Source: Tillus elongatus (taxonomy: Eukaryota > Arthropoda > Insecta > Coleoptera > Cleridae). Taken from it: a DNA stretch of 64,000 nt. The notes beneath the pieces are model-generated. The model saw only the letters and a list, made by a program, of their open reading frames with translations, was not told where the DNA came from and did no database searches. The stretch is taken from contig OZ023265.1 in NCBI GenBank assembly GCA_964006375.1, forward strand, positions 111,679,084 through 111,743,083, read 5' to 3'. Below, piece after piece: positions 47,451 through 60,376 of this stretch (position 1 is its first letter; every line of letters starts with the position of its first letter). The translations under genes were made by a program, and so were the position numbers.

Positions 47451-49563
47451 CAGCGTGTTAAAGTTATTTGTTTTTGTCAGTTTTTCACGAGTAAGGCCGA
47501 GTCAAATTAAAATTTTGGCGAGAAAGTTGGCATGCGGGGGGTTTTTGAGGGCAAGAAATTTAAATATGTTATTGTTCCCAGTAATATCGACCTACCGTAT
47601 AGCTACATTGCAGCTCTTATCATTTGTAAGCAAAAAATGTATATTTGATTTAAATCTCTCAGACACACCATTTTCGAGATATAAAAATTTTTGTATGTCG
47701 ATGTCACTCAAAAATTAATTTTTCACAAGTAATTAATTGTATTGTCTGCAAATTTTAACAACAAATAAAACAACAAATAAAAAAGTTTATAACATATTAT
47801 GATACCTGACTAGAATACATGTTCAAAATGGCCACCCTCCACTTCAATACACTTTCGTATTCTGCGGAGCATACAACGTCGTACTCTGTGAAATATTTTT
47901 GGTGCATTTCTAATTTGTTCGCATCCAAGTACAATTCTTTGCTGCAGATCATCAACATTTTCAACATTTGCTTCATAAACAATACTTTTAAGATGCCCCA
48001 TAAATAAAAGTCCATAGGATTTAAATCAGGGGATCGAGCCGGCCATGGCAGAGGTCCACCGCGTCCGATCCATCTGAGTCCAAAAGTATTGCTTAGGTAA
48101 TTTCTGACATTTAGGGGTAAATGTGGGGGGGGGGGCTCCGTCATGCATAAACCACAGGTTATGTATTATGTCAAGAGGTACATTTTCTAATAAACGATTT
48201 AGTTGGTTTTGCAGGAATTCAGGATAAGTTGTAGCATTATATCTGTGAGGTAAAAAAATTGGTCCTATCAAAGTACACCCTACAATTCCAGCCCATATAT
48301 TTAAGGAAAATTGCTGTTGATGATGCCTTTCAAAAACTGCGTGGGGTTTTTCGTCAGCCCAAATATGGCTGTTACGAAAGTTGACGATCCCGTCGTGCCT
48401 AAATCCAGACTCGTCAGTGAACAATATACAATTCAACAAGTTCTTTACATTATTATGTTGAAGAAACCATTGGCAAAATTGTAGACGAGGTATAAAATCT
48501 CTTTCAGGCGATAGTGCCTACACACGTTGGATGTGATATGGACGCAATTGTTGTTCGTGAATAACTCGCCATATCGTTGAATTGGATGCTCCCAGATGAT
48601 TGGCCATTTCCCGAATACTTATTTTTGTATTTTGTTCAATTTCATCCAGAACAGCCTCTTCAAAATCAGGATTTGTGCACTTCGTGGTCTGCCTCGATCA
48701 GCAGTAATTTTGTTAAGGGTACCTGGTAAAAAATAAGTATGTACCTGCTTCTCGCAGACGGATGTCAATCCGGTGAATCATTCTTCTGTCTGGAATTCTC
48801 CGATTTGGAAAGGCTTCTTCATACAGTCGTTTCGCCTCATAACAGTTACCAAAAGCCCGTGAGTACATAACATGCATGTCTGTTAGTTCATTGTTGGTAA
48901 AGACTTCCATATTTAATTAGAAAAATTACGGACAATACAATTAATTACTTAAAAATGGTGAGTAGTCTCAAACGTAAAAGTCAAATGTAGTATACGTCAC
49001 GACAAAAACGCAAAAGTCAAGTCCCTTAACGATGGAAACCACTTTGATAAATGGTTTGTTCAATGTTTTTTATCATGGATTTCTATGTTATCTTCATGAT
49101 TGTGTCTTGCCAGTTCTTTTTTCTGGTAAGATTTTAATTTCTAACTAGAGAATAAGAAAATTAAGTTTATACATACTGATAGCAATTAAAAGGTGAAAAA
49201 TGTATTCCTATGATTTGTCGCAGAATTAATTTTTGAGCGACATCGACATACCACAATTGAAATATCTCGAAAATGGAGTGTCTGAAAGATTTAAATCAAG
49301 TATACATTTTTCTCACAATTGATAAGGGCTGCAATGTAGCTATACGGTAGGTCGATATTACTGGGTGTCAAAAAATTATAGCCAATTGAATGCAACCCAT
49401 GTCTTACAGGTGGCGCCCTCTGCCAGCAGTGTTATAAACAATAACATATTTAAATTTATTGCCCTCGAAAACCCCCGCATGCCAATTTTTGCGTCAAAAT
49501 TTTAATTTGACTCGGACTTGTTCGTAAAAAACTGCCAAAAAAAGAAATAACTTTAACAAGCTG
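47451..49563 (-). mobile_element. Tc1/mariner-related transposon with long TIRs
   Basis: The left arm (47451 to about 47722) and the right arm (about 49223-49563) are inverted repeats of roughly 270 and 340 bp. Shared pieces include tgttaaagttatt at the outer ends, gagtcaaattaaaatttt, taaatttaaatatgttattg in the left arm (inverted in the right) and atcgacctaccgtatagcta. The right arm has about 70 extra bases (near 49370-49440) that the left lacks. Between the arms lies one transposase gene on the minus strand. Outside the right end is TA; the left has TT, so a TA target duplication is possible but imperfect. Confidence 0.8.
47810..48910 (-). pseudogene. Tc1/mariner-type transposase, nearly full length but frameshifted
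   Basis: Start at 48910 (MEVFTNNELTDMHVMYSRAF), an N-terminal helix-turn-helix region of the type common in insect transposases. It continues through FEEAVLDEIEQNTKISIREM and TIWRVIHEQQLRPYHIQRV, then the catalytic blocks: LFTDESGF (first aspartate), FMHDGAP (second) and ARSPDLNPMDFYLWG (third). The C terminus is RKCIEVEGGHFEHVF. Breaks: stops near 48711 and 48521, a frameshift at a run of 12 G at 48124-48135, and another near 48000. It would cut and rejoin the element's own TIRs if intact. The few lesions suggest a recently inactive copy, or errors at homopolymers. Confidence 0.85.
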
Positions 49564-49674
49564 TATTTAAAAAACTAAGCATTTGCCGACCCATGTTTAT
49601 ATGAAAAAAATAGTCTTATTTTTTTGTGCTGAATGTGCACCTGTAATATAGACCATCATTTTTGAAACATCCTG

Positions 49675-49940
49675 TCTATATGTATCCTAGCGATAACTCA
49701 AAAACTACAATAGGTTGAACGAAGCTTGGCACATATCTTAGTTTTGTTAAGACCGCGGACGAGTTTGTTAGCCACTCCGATCAAACCAGTTTTTCTAAAA
49801 GGAATTGATTTCTCTAAAAGAAATATTTGTATCTCAAAAAGAAACAAAGTTGTTTTGATGACGCTTTTTCGGAATTTTGCCCCGGTAAGGACCTTCCTAT
49901 GTGCCAAAATTAAACTTTCTAGGTTTATCGCAAAGTGAGT
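49675..49940 (-). repeat. RML repeat, inverted L module
   Basis: Begins tatgtatcctagcgataact and has gacgagtttgttagccact and ccaaaattaaactttctagg. No TA array at this copy, only tatatg. Confidence 0.6.
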
Positions 49941-49957
49941 TATTCCAATTTGAAACA

Positions 49958-50005
49958 TTTAATCAAAAATTCGCTACCATAACGCACTTGCTGCGTCCCG
50001 ATTTT
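49958..50005 (-). repeat. TIR motif, inverted
   Basis: attcgctaccataacgcact followed by tgctgcgtcccga is a nearly perfect inverted M1 terminus, with an L module inside, as at 40361 and 9651. Confidence 0.7.
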
Positions 50006-50302
50006 TGTTTTGTTTATTTATACGTCCCGAATACATATATGTTTATATAGGCATTATTCTCCGCTTCTTAAAGCTTTGTTACCATATCGGATGGTTTACA
50101 AATTTAGTAAGAGCAAAAACTTTATCTGCTGTGTTTTATTATTATTATTGTGGAGTCGCACCTGCATTTTAGATAATGAATTTATAGTATCTATAGATAT
50201 CTTGAATTTCTTTACCTTGCTCTGCTGAAAAGATACCCACACCATTTGTATTTATTATCAATTAGATGAAAAATAAAGCAGTTTTATAGCTTTGTGTGAT
50301 AC

Positions 50303-50406
<104 letters not shown>

Positions 50407-50535
50407 AATTGAAACTGACCCGGGATATGGGTTTTAGGGGTCCTAGATCGCACTCACTTGATGAAATGTTTTCAAAATTTAAAATTCGTGATCTCCCCAT
50501 TGGTGATTTTTTTCTAAGAAAATTCACGAAAAATG
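50407..50535 (+). repeat. RML repeat, R module
   Basis: Good R copy: ttgaaactgacccgggatat, gggtcctagatcgcactca, gtgatctccccattggtga. Confidence 0.7.
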
Positions 50536-50871
50536 ACGTGAAAGGAACCTCCACGAAAGTTATGGGACCTGGAGTGCATAGAGGTGCTATTCGGGGAAGA
50601 TAAAAAAGAAATATGAGCGGAAATTCGAAAAAATAGTTTAGTCAGACCTCTAGAAGCCGCCTTTATCCCACTTTGTAGATATACCTCCTTAGAATTCTGT
50701 TTACTCTGCCCAGAACCCCTATTCGCCCCATAGGTCCTGTAAGTTTCTTGAGTGTTGTACCTACGATATTTTTCTTGTTCTTTATGCATTGAGGGTGGTT
50801 GTAGTATACATAGCTACAATAGTTTATAATTTTTAAACGGAATGGATACAGCAATAGTAAATAATAAGTGT

Positions 50872-51556
50872 TGAAAAGTCTGCATGCAGCAAGTCTGTTA
50901 TGATAGGGAATTATTGTAAAAATAGAGTCAATTTCCCATTTAGCTTGAATCTTAAATTTTAATACATAGCAAAACTTACATGAAAGCAGCTAAATTATAA
51001 AAAATGTGTGTGTGAAAAAATGAGCTTCGTGGAAAGCTACAAGTTTGGTTCAACAACTAAGCAATTTTTGTTGGCAAAAAATAGATCGATTTGGTTGACT
51101 AAAGTAAAATCACCCAAGCGATTAATAAGAAAAAATACCCGCCATGTTTATAATTTAGTAGGTCCATTCTTTTTGTAAACACATATCAATTTTTCTTCTG
51201 AAGAACCTTTGTTACTTATTAAAAAAAAATTGGGACTGCAGTGCTTACATTTACTGAATTTTAATTTTCTAGCTTCATAGAAAACTGATTTTTAGATAGC
51301 TAAAGTTTTTTCTCAAAAGCTGAGCACATAATTAAGAAAATAGTATGATAATGGAGGGGTACTGGTAGTACAACTTTCGAGAAAGTGCTTCCTATAAGCA
51401 CTCACAAGGGCCCCAAAAACCGATCTCCAAGGTCTATTTAAATTTAAAGTATTATTTAACATTTATATAGTACATTATTGTTATGCAATATTAGTAATAT
51501 GCGATTCTTATGAAAATTCACTACTATAACGCATTTGCTGCGTCCAGAACTTTTCA
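50872..51556 (+). mobile_element. M2 TIR element
   Basis: Left end ttgaaaagtctgcatgcagc; the right end read inverted is ttgaaaagttctggacgcag. About 685 bp, non-coding, with TIRs related to M1 but a different interior. The right end is colinear with 36326-36566, and the left end resembles 53864-53960. Confidence 0.7.
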
Positions 51557-51559
51557 ATC

Positions 51560-52220
51560 TATACTTTCCTAAGCTAATTGAAACAGAAGCAAACAGAAGC
51601 TCTTGTTAAACAATTATGTTTATAAACTACAAAGTAATGTTTTTAATAATTAAGTCACGCTAATTTAGTGCTAATTAGAACAGTGTAAAAATTGGCATTA
51701 TTTATTTAAAAAGCATCTTGTAAGGAGTTAGCGGCAGCTTGTTGCAAATAAAGCCCACTCCTTACTGTTTTTTACGACTAAGAAATATTTTATTTATCTA
51801 CACAAACGATAATAAATTCAACAGGGATTTCAATCCCCTTATTTATACAGCCGACAAAATGCCTCAATTAGAAGCAATTTTTTTTGCTACAATGATCTCA
51901 GCTCAATATTGCCAGGGAAACTGATTTCGATTGAATTATACAAAAGTTCAGTTCAGTATTGAAGAGAGATTGGCAATGCGGATTCTCCGAATTAGATTTG
52001 AGTCAATAGAGAGGAGCCCACAGACCAAGCACCAGTGCCTACATTTACGAATTTAAAATCCAATTTTCATTTATGTAAAAACCAAAGATGTCAATATTTA
52101 TGTATTAAATGGTTCAGTCAATCTAATAAGTAAGATAATCAACGTTAAATTTAGAAAGCTGAACTTTAAAGAATGGGCCTGTTAATTTTTGACTAAACAC
52201 ACATAGATAAATGTACCCAC
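51560..52220. other. unassigned AT-rich sequence
   Basis: A 61-codon plus-strand frame (51739-51924) has no known motif. Confidence 0.3.
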
Positions 52221-52222
52221 AT

Positions 52223-52444
<222 letters not shown>

Positions 52445-52927
52445 TGGTACAACAGTGCGTTTAAATTCGATATCTCCTTGATTATTCAATAATAAAAAAA
52501 TTTTGGAAAAAGTTGTAGGTACCAACGTTAGCTACAAACTAAAATTATTTTTGCATATACAGGGTGTTGAAAAAATTAGATACAACCCAAACTTCACTTT
52601 TTTCAAATTGTACATCCTGTATATTGTTCATTTTTGAATTCCCCTTGTTTTGCCGATTTATTCAGTGTATAGTTGTTTAAGTCTACACAGAGTCGTTCAA
52701 AATTTATGGTCATTTTTCTAAAACATCAGAAGTACGTTTGACGGTCTGTATCTTTATTAATATGTCAGCATGCAATACTCTATTATGCCAAAATTTGAAA
52801 AAGTGTTCTTCTTTTAACTTCAATCCATACAGAAAGAATTCCTTGAAGACACTATACAGGGTGAGTATTAATAGTTAATGCAATATAAATGAAAATGGAC
52901 TCATGAACAGCTATCAGTAGTAGGGTT

Positions 52928-53240
52928 AATGAACTTTAGCGGTCAATGCCCGGGAAGAAAAAAAACTATTTTGATACAATTCTTTGGTCGGTACGCAGCG
53001 TCAATATAAGCTTATGTATGAACTAAAATTGAAGTTATCATGAGCAATACTTGGTTCTCGGGTTGAACCGCGTCTAGAATTTATCAACACTTGACGTCTC
53101 AACTCCTGCTTTGGGACTATCTTCAAGAGGTGAAGGCAACATGAATGCAAATGTACCAAACCAACAGTTACCAGGAGAAGGCTCAATGAACTTTAGCTGC
53201 CAATGCGCGGGAACGAACAAAAATTAAACTATTTTCATAA
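52928..53240. repeat. direct repeats around a ribozyme-like motif
   Basis: aatgaactttagcggtcaat (52928) and aatgaactttagctgccaat (53186) are direct copies about 258 bp apart, each followed by a degenerate cgggaa-type segment. Between them is the hammerhead-like motif at 53085-53130. Confidence 0.5.
53085..53130 (-). ncRNA. decayed hammerhead-like motif, third family
   Basis: Minus strand: TTGAAGA (53126-53120), stem II arms around GTCCC and GGAGT with loop AAAGCA, then GAGA (53100-53097) and CGTC. It follows the order CTGANGA, stem II, GAAA, but two core positions are changed (first C to T, GAAA to GAGA). If real, it is a dead copy. It differs in sequence from the other two hammerhead families here. 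Confidence 0.35.
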
Positions 53241-53863
53241 AATAGAGGCTTGTGCGCTTACCAAAAATTGAGAACTGTGTTAACAAATAGCTAAATTATT
53301 AGAGTGTGGAATGAATGTGCTACAATAACGTATTTAATCCGTTTGGATGTTTAATGGACAATATTTTACAACTCAAAAGATAAGTAAATAAAAATCTATA
53401 ACATAGACGGCGAGTCGCCAGGTCTTGACTAATAAAAAAACAAGAAGCGAATGTTCGTTACACTTGAATTAAAAAATTGTCGATTTTTAGACAAAGATTG
53501 TAGAGCAGTGATTCTATGCAACAAATTCAGTTCCTTGTTATATTTATTGGAATAAATTCAGCTTGTTTCCTCAACATATTTTAGGTCATTTTATAAAGAC
53601 ATGTCCAATTAAATGTGCTTCACAAGGTCTTAGATGTCTGTTTCAGTGACTATTTATCTTTATTCAGTTTAAATGTTTCTGAAACAGTTACGGCTTCTGG
53701 AAAACAAAATATTACGTGAGTTGAGTTTTGTTTAAATTGTTACTTCATTGCATTCGTTCAAAGTGTTAGCAGACATCAATTTTAAGTGGACCTTTGTTAC
53801 TGGTTTCACATGGAAAGCTACTGTATTTGATAATTTTCAAAAAAGCAGGAAATATAGTCTGGT

Positions 53864-53960
53864 AGCAGCAACTACCGTATGGTAGCGAACTTCTATAATT
53901 TTAAATCCAAAAAACGCAATTCCCCTTGAAGCTTCAATCTTCAGTTTTGATGCATAATAA
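53864..53960 (+). repeat. M2-type element, left-end fragment
   Basis: tctggtagcagcaactaccg, then ggtagcgaacttc and ccccttgaagcttcaatctt, resembles 50876-50960. No right end was found. Confidence 0.45.
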
Positions 53961-54222
53961 AGTCATTGTAGATAGAGGCGGACCCTGTACTTAATACAAA
54001 ACGGTGTGTTTATTGTTATCTCAAACAATAGTAAAATATACCGAAGTAATATTACTTATTACTTACATATACCGCAGTTAAAGTGAATTAGTGCTTAGCT
54101 TGACGCGACAGTTATATTATTTTAACTGTAAGTACCGTTTCACTTCAATAAAATACGTAGATAATTAATGTAGGGCACAATTTGCACAGCAAAACTTTAT
54201 CAGTAAGAAGACCACATTTTAC

Positions 54223-55600
54223 TTGCCTTATCCTTTCGGTATGATCCGAAAAGGATCGGAATCAAGAAACGTAAGGAAACATTTAGTAGTGTCTCGAATT
54301 ACGAATGAGGCTTCTGAGTACAGAAGCTCTCAAATACAAAGCCCCACCAACAACAGCTATTCCACCCTATTAGCAGACCAAAAATACCCTTCAAAAAACC
54401 AAGCTATTATATTTCCATCTATAAATGAAACGAAGCTACAAGATTATCTAATCACTCTAGGCGAAACTATTCACCCTAAAACATTCGATGCTGCTCCAGA
54501 CTGTTAAATAATAGAGTAATTATGTATCTATCATCCCAAAAAATTGTGGATAAGTTTATAAATAATTCAAAGGGCACAATAATCATCGATAATGAAATTG
54601 TTAAAGCCAGACGATATGTGGCACCATCCGAAATTTTGACCAAGGATTTAGAGAACTTATTACTTCCCATACTTTCTTCCCTGGCATCTTTACGAATCAA
54701 TACATCGTTATCCGACTTTAACCACATTTTAAGTTTGCACATACAAATTTTCATTTTCCCCACACAGAATGCGATTCCAGAGTCGTTTTTAATCAACTAC
54801 GATAACACATCATATAGATTTTTTTGTCAAGAGATAACCTTAGTTGCTACAACTGCAAACAAGCAGGTCACTTAGCATTAAATTGCACCACCACAACATC
54901 AAATTTACTGACTCCAACCGATGTAAATAACAATGCGTCAGCGGTAAGTGCCACCCCATCAGTCAATACCGTAACTACCTTAGTAACTCCAATAGTACCA
55001 AAAAGACATCGAAGCAAGCAATAGTATATTCAATTACGTCAACTGAACCATGTACAAGCCAGCTGCACATCGACATCAAGGAAAAACTTCAAACAAAGGA
55101 ACCGGAGAGTGTTCTGATGAAAGCCGAACTACATCAATCCATGCCTAAGAGAAGTATAGACAACACGTTAACACCTCCAACCCCAAGTGGAGAAAAACGT
55201 TACCTTTTTAAAAACCTACACACACCGCACCGAATCCAAAAAGAAGAAAAACACAATGCCAAAGTCTCCTATACTAACACGAGAATTTCATAAAGCAGAT
55301 TGACTCATCGTTTGTGTTAGACTACCACCAATTAACAGATTTACTCTAAAATACCAAAGGCTCCTCAGATGTAATAAGATTAGGCCACTACCTGTACTAC
55401 ATATAATACCACCTATAACTATACCACCTCTTATTGACATGTTAACAAAAATATATCCGCATTTTCAAGAAAGACATCAGAAATGTAGAAGTACAAAAAT
55501 AATAAAAGCTCTTCTGAACCACTTCAAAATACAAACTACAGGAAATCAAACTTCTGATACAGAAAGCGACAATTCACAACCGAATTACAATAATTAGACT
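54223..55600 (+). pseudogene. LINE ORF1 (gag-like) remnant with zinc knuckle
   Basis: In shifting frames on the plus strand: IYHPKKLWIS then SSQKIVDKFINNSKGTIIID (from 54531), VKARRYVAPSEI, ILSLHIQIFI, IPESFLINYDNTSYRFF, then from 54845 a CX2CX4HX4C zinc knuckle (CYNCKQAGHLALNC). Further down (55300-55500) are FVLDYHQLTDLL and YIRIFKKDIRN in frames with stops. This order is that of ORF1 proteins of jockey-type LINEs in insects, which bind the element RNA. At least three frameshifts break it. No ORF2 follows; a SINE lies downstream. Confidence 0.7.
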
Positions 55601-55682
55601 TATAATTGGGGAAATGAAGAAGCTAACAAGAAAGTCCGTGAAGCAGTTAGTGCTACATATTCAAAAAAAGTGACACAAATTG

Positions 55683-55881
55683 TGATTTTTTTATTTTTTT
55701 TATTTCATATTATTGGCTGCGGCATCTCAGGCCATTAGCACATTCATTTCCCATCATTCAATATTTTTACAAATTTTCCAGACAAAGTCAACTTGGCTCG
55801 ACCAGGAATCGAACCCGGGATCTCTCACTTAGCAGGCTGGAAGCTAGCAACCTGCGCCACAAGGGCGTAAACTAGTGATTT
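55683..55881 (-). repeat. tRNA-derived SINE
   Basis: Minus strand, 5' end at about 55870: ttgtggcgcaggttgctagc (A-box region), gggttcgattcctgg (good B box), then a body with gaaatgaatgtgctaatggc and ggcctgagatgccgcagcca, then an A-rich tail (55690-55710 on the plus strand is T-rich). Possible target duplications of gtgattt flank it (55682-55688 and 55875-55881). The head folds only partly as a tRNA, so this is a SINE, not a tRNA gene. Confidence 0.75.
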
Positions 55882-55889
55882 AAAAACTG

Positions 55890-57635
55890 TTATAAGAGAA
55901 GAAGTTCTGAATTCGCGGTAAGCCAGATGGCACAGCCTCTCTCTAATAACACTCGGGTTCGATGAGAGGTTAAAAGAAGGCGTTATGAAAGCAGCCTGGG
56001 TACCAAATTTAAAATAAATAATGTAATAAGACTTGGGGATGCAGAATTGTTTGAAGAAAAATTTATTTCAAAAACTATTTCGACTGAATTGGCGAAAATG
56101 AAATCATCTAAGCGATAAAAAATTGTGTAAGTTATTTTTTGTAAATATTCATATTTGTAAATTTTAAACAAACTTTGGACTTAAGTATCAGAGCAATTGA
56201 AAAAAAATATTTATCTAAATTTTTGGTAAAAAATGTTGAAAAAATTTGAAATCGGGAAGTAACTTTTCAGTCGTAAGTAGATGCTGTTGTCTCCTAAAAT
56301 TTTAAATAATTGTTGTTTAAATCAGATTTATAGTGTTACTTTCTTGAATGGGAGATTCTTGAGATGTTTAACGAACAAATTTGTAGAAATTTGCTACAAT
56401 AAGGCACGTGCGACATTAGTGTTTTATCTTTCAACAAAAACTAGTTAATTGCATGGTCTAAATAAAAAAATCCAAGTTAAAGTTATATCGATTATAAATT
56501 GATCACCATACTTATGTAGCTATAGGATAATCTGAAAAACATAATTGAACGAAACTGGAACGTTGTAGCATATATGCATGTAAAAGGATCATACTCAGAA
56601 GAAGTAAGATTTAGTCAATAAAATACATGCCGCAACTAGTTTGCTATTATAAGCATAAGTACGTAGAACAAAGCGTTAAGATTCTATTATATATTATAAC
56701 TGAAATCTTAATATGCCCTATGGTTCTTCTTATTGTGTAAGTTCGTACCCTATCGGTCACGAAACCGGCTAGAGAAGTTTGTACGGAGCAGACTAATAAA
56801 GCATTAACCAAAGCTATTTCGCCATCTTTTCTCCACAATCAGAGGGTATCGAAGCTCTAAAACTTTATAGGAAGTTTTGTGGTGTTGGAAAAACTCTTTC
56901 TAGTGAACGTGAAACACAAAGTGGCTATCCAGTTCTATGTTTATGTTAGTTTCATTGGTGTATTAGTTGAAGCTTGAGTGCATTTAACTTCAGGACCAGG
57001 TTTCATACAAGATTTATGAGCTACGTGACTTAAATTTGTTATATCCTGTAGTATAAGAATTTGTTTATGGCCTCTAGAACTGATTCATGGAATATATTCA
57101 ACAAGGATTTCGTACCTTTCTTAATTGCTGCTACTTTAAAACTTGATGGCATGTTATGTCTTATTTTAGTAGTATCTGTACCACTAATTTGATCTCTGCT
57201 GCTAAACAGTATTTGTGTTTTTTTCTGAGAAGAGCCGAAACATATTACTTTAAAAGACTGATTTTAGACATGGTGGATGGACACTAAAACAGAAAAGGAG
57301 AATCATCCCAAAAATCAAAACAATGATGACAGAGCGTTTATGAGCTAAATACGTATTTTGACAAGAAATTTGCCTTTATCGAGCTAAAACAGCGATTGAG
57401 ACAACTTCGTTGTCGAAATAGCTATCTAGCGTATAACCCTTGCTATTCTTTTTGTGGTGTTTGAGGTGATTCCGCATTTGTTTGCAATATTTCACTTACT
57501 TATTTAAAACAACATGTAAAGTACTAGTTGGTAAATAACTATCTCCTTAAAAATAACTAACCAATTTAAGTGTCGCTGTTCTTTCTAACTTTGTGGAGTG
57601 TGGTTTCTCTACGGTTTTTGGTGCTTTTGAATCTT
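55890..57635. other. unassigned AT-rich sequence
   Basis: Only short chance frames; no recognised repeat or coding motif. Confidence 0.35.
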
Positions 57636-57639
57636 GAAT

Positions 57640-57699
57640 AAATTTCTAAGAATGAGCGCGAACTAGGCCCGCTAGAACATAGACCTGAGGTAAATTTCA

Positions 57700-57700
<1 letters not shown>
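57640..57700 (-). repeat. RML repeat, inverted R start
   Basis: gcgcgaactaggcccgctag and catagacctgaggtaaattt are the reverse of an R module start, directly before a TA array. Confidence 0.55.
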
Positions 57701-57769
<69 letters not shown>

Positions 57770-57771
57770 TG

Positions 57772-57855
<84 letters not shown>
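57701..57855. repeat. two (TA)n arrays with inverted R ends between
   Basis: TA runs at about 57701-57766 and 57777-57855 are separated by cattgaaat. With aatttcaatg on the left of the first run this makes a palindrome centred on the first TA array. Confidence 0.9.
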
Positions 57856-57859
<4 letters not shown>

Positions 57860-57860
<1 letters not shown>

Positions 57861-59960
57861 GCAGCATATAGCTAATCCCAGATAAATAAAGTCTAGGACA
57901 AGAAAGTAAATGAAAAAGGCATAAGTACCAGCGAAAATAGTCAAATTAAAATATACATAGAAAGTAAATACCTGAAAATTTACAATGTTCTATCCAGCCA
58001 TAGTTAGTCAGGAGTAGCAACAGAGTCAATGTTACAGTAGAACCTAAAATAAAAATAGATAATAATCCCAAAAGTTTAAATGACAGAATTTGTTTAATAG
58101 AGTAAGTCAAATTCTATGCTTGATGTTGTTAATATAAGAAAATTTTAAATTGTGACTAATTTAAGAAAAGTTTGTGTACTTTTAAGCAGACTTTAAAGAA
58201 TTAGATTGAGTTTGGAACAAACAGGTTAGAAAATTGTAACTAATAAGATTTCAAACTTATCGCTTAAAATAACATACATTTGGCTTGTGTACAATTAATT
58301 CCATATTCGTTATTTAATATTTAGAAGGAAATGACTTTTTTTAATCATTTTGTGAATCTCCCATGTGATTGGAACTAATTTGAAAAGCAATCAAATGCAA
58401 TTGTAGGAAATATTTCCAGCTGCAATTATTGAATATAAATAATACTACTACTAATTAAATAAATACACAATTGACAAGATCCGGGAAAGGAGAACTTAGG
58501 CGAATACCGAATGCAGTCAGATTGTTAAAAACTAGACACGTTCAAGAGGCCATAAAAAGTAAAAAACAACAAAGTATGCAGAAATAGATGTGTAGTAAAC
58601 ACAACTAAAGCCCACCGGACAAGTGATAAATCTAAATTAATCTTCATACAAACCGACGCCACTTTGAACAAAGGTATCAAATTGCATAAATTAAAACGTT
58701 TCAGTTCTATTACAGCAAATTGGTGTCAAATAACCTCAATACAAATCATAGACAAGCAGCAGAGGTACAATATCAATTGAAAGAAGTCACTTTAGCTAAA
58801 ATAACGAAAATTTTAAGGCAAAGGCAAGTAGTAAGCAAGTAAGAGAAGCCGCTAGATGGAGCAACGGACAACCTTTGGTAATATAAATTATACCAATCTT
58901 TCATTGAAATACATATATATCCATGGCGATATGAACTGAAAAAAGCACGGTCGCTATCACTACGATTGAAGCATAACGATTCAGCGGGAACTTTAAAAAC
59001 CCGAGTATAGTTAAAATTTTTGAACTGCCGTCATTGTGAAATAAATTTAAGCACAAAAGAGGTTTAAAATAAATAGAAAGGGATCCTAAATGAGTAATTA
59101 GTTAATTAAAAAAACAGTTTGTTCATAAAAAAATAAAGTATTACCTAATCAAAAAAATAATAAAATTTTCATGTTTTGTTAAAAAAAACTAACAAGTTTT
59201 AAATTGTTTTGTCTTTAATTGGCTAAATAAAAATATATAGTTGAAGTGGAAAGGCTTCAGGCAAAGAAATCTGTAAATGGTGTAAAACAAAACAAACGGT
59301 GAAATTTGTCTAAAAGAATTTTCTCTTGAACCCTAAACTAAAATAATCCCTGTACAGAGGGTTATTACATAGCTGTTGTGAAGCAAAATAAAGAAAAACA
59401 GGTGAATATTTATTTTCAGTAACATAAACGAACAGAATTATACCTAATAAGAATATTGACTATAGTTTCATTGACTAAATATATCTGAACAGTAAGAATT
59501 TAATCATATATACTAGAATTTTAAGTGATCCAAAAGTAAAATACTCTATAAACATACAAACATAAAGCCATAGTAAATTAATCATAATAACAAAATACAC
59601 TAATTTTAAACGAGATAAAGGACGGCCAATAATTAATAAAAATATAAACCTAAATAAAAATACATAAGATTAAATATACATAAGAATATTACACATCAAA
59701 ATTATATTACATATAATTAAAACTATACACCTAAAATTAATAACTATAAAACACTTCTCGCCCATTACACCCCCCGTACACAATATTGGATTTCAAGCAT
59801 ATACAGCAAGTTTTACTTAAATTGTGTTCATGTTTGTTATTTTTTAATAATTATTTAGAGTTCATGTAAAACTCGCTTAATATCCCTGATAATGGAATAA
59901 ATCATTCCGAAAAGCTCGGCAATTCAATAAAGAGTTGTTATTTTGCACTTGCGGCTATCC
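57860..59960. other. unassigned AT-rich sequence
   Basis: No supported feature. A mildly coding-like stretch near 58500-58860 has no recognisable motif. Confidence 0.3.
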
Positions 59961-59961
59961 C

Positions 59962-59963
<2 letters not shown>

Positions 59964-60044
<81 letters not shown>
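59964..60044. repeat. (TA)n microsatellite
   Basis: TA run of about 81 bp, no recognised flanking family. Confidence 0.95.
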
Positions 60045-60046
<2 letters not shown>

Positions 60047-60285
60047 GAAAAGTCTAGGAATATTTTTAAATAATACAAAAAAGGGAACAAATTGATTTTA
60101 GATTCGGTCAAATTACACTCACGGTGTATGTATTTAATCAATCACTCAATATAAAACCATATGTTGTTAAAAAAGAGTTAAAATGATATCAGAATTGATA
60201 AACCCGATAAAAGTATAATTTTCATATGTACCTGTGAATTTAGTTTCGAATTCAGTCATTCTTCAGTTGTTGTTTAGTGGCTGCA

Positions 60286-60288
<3 letters not shown>

Positions 60289-60357
<69 letters not shown>

Positions 60358-60376
60358 GTGTGTGTGTGTGTGTGTG
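60289..60376. repeat. (TA)n then (TG)n microsatellite
   Basis: About 62 bp of TA then about 9 TG units, followed by an inverted L module. Confidence 0.95.

Noticed and set aside
55786..55868. tRNA gene on the minus strand
   Set aside because: A and B boxes are good, but the full cloverleaf is not clean and the sequence continues into a SINE body with an A-rich tail.
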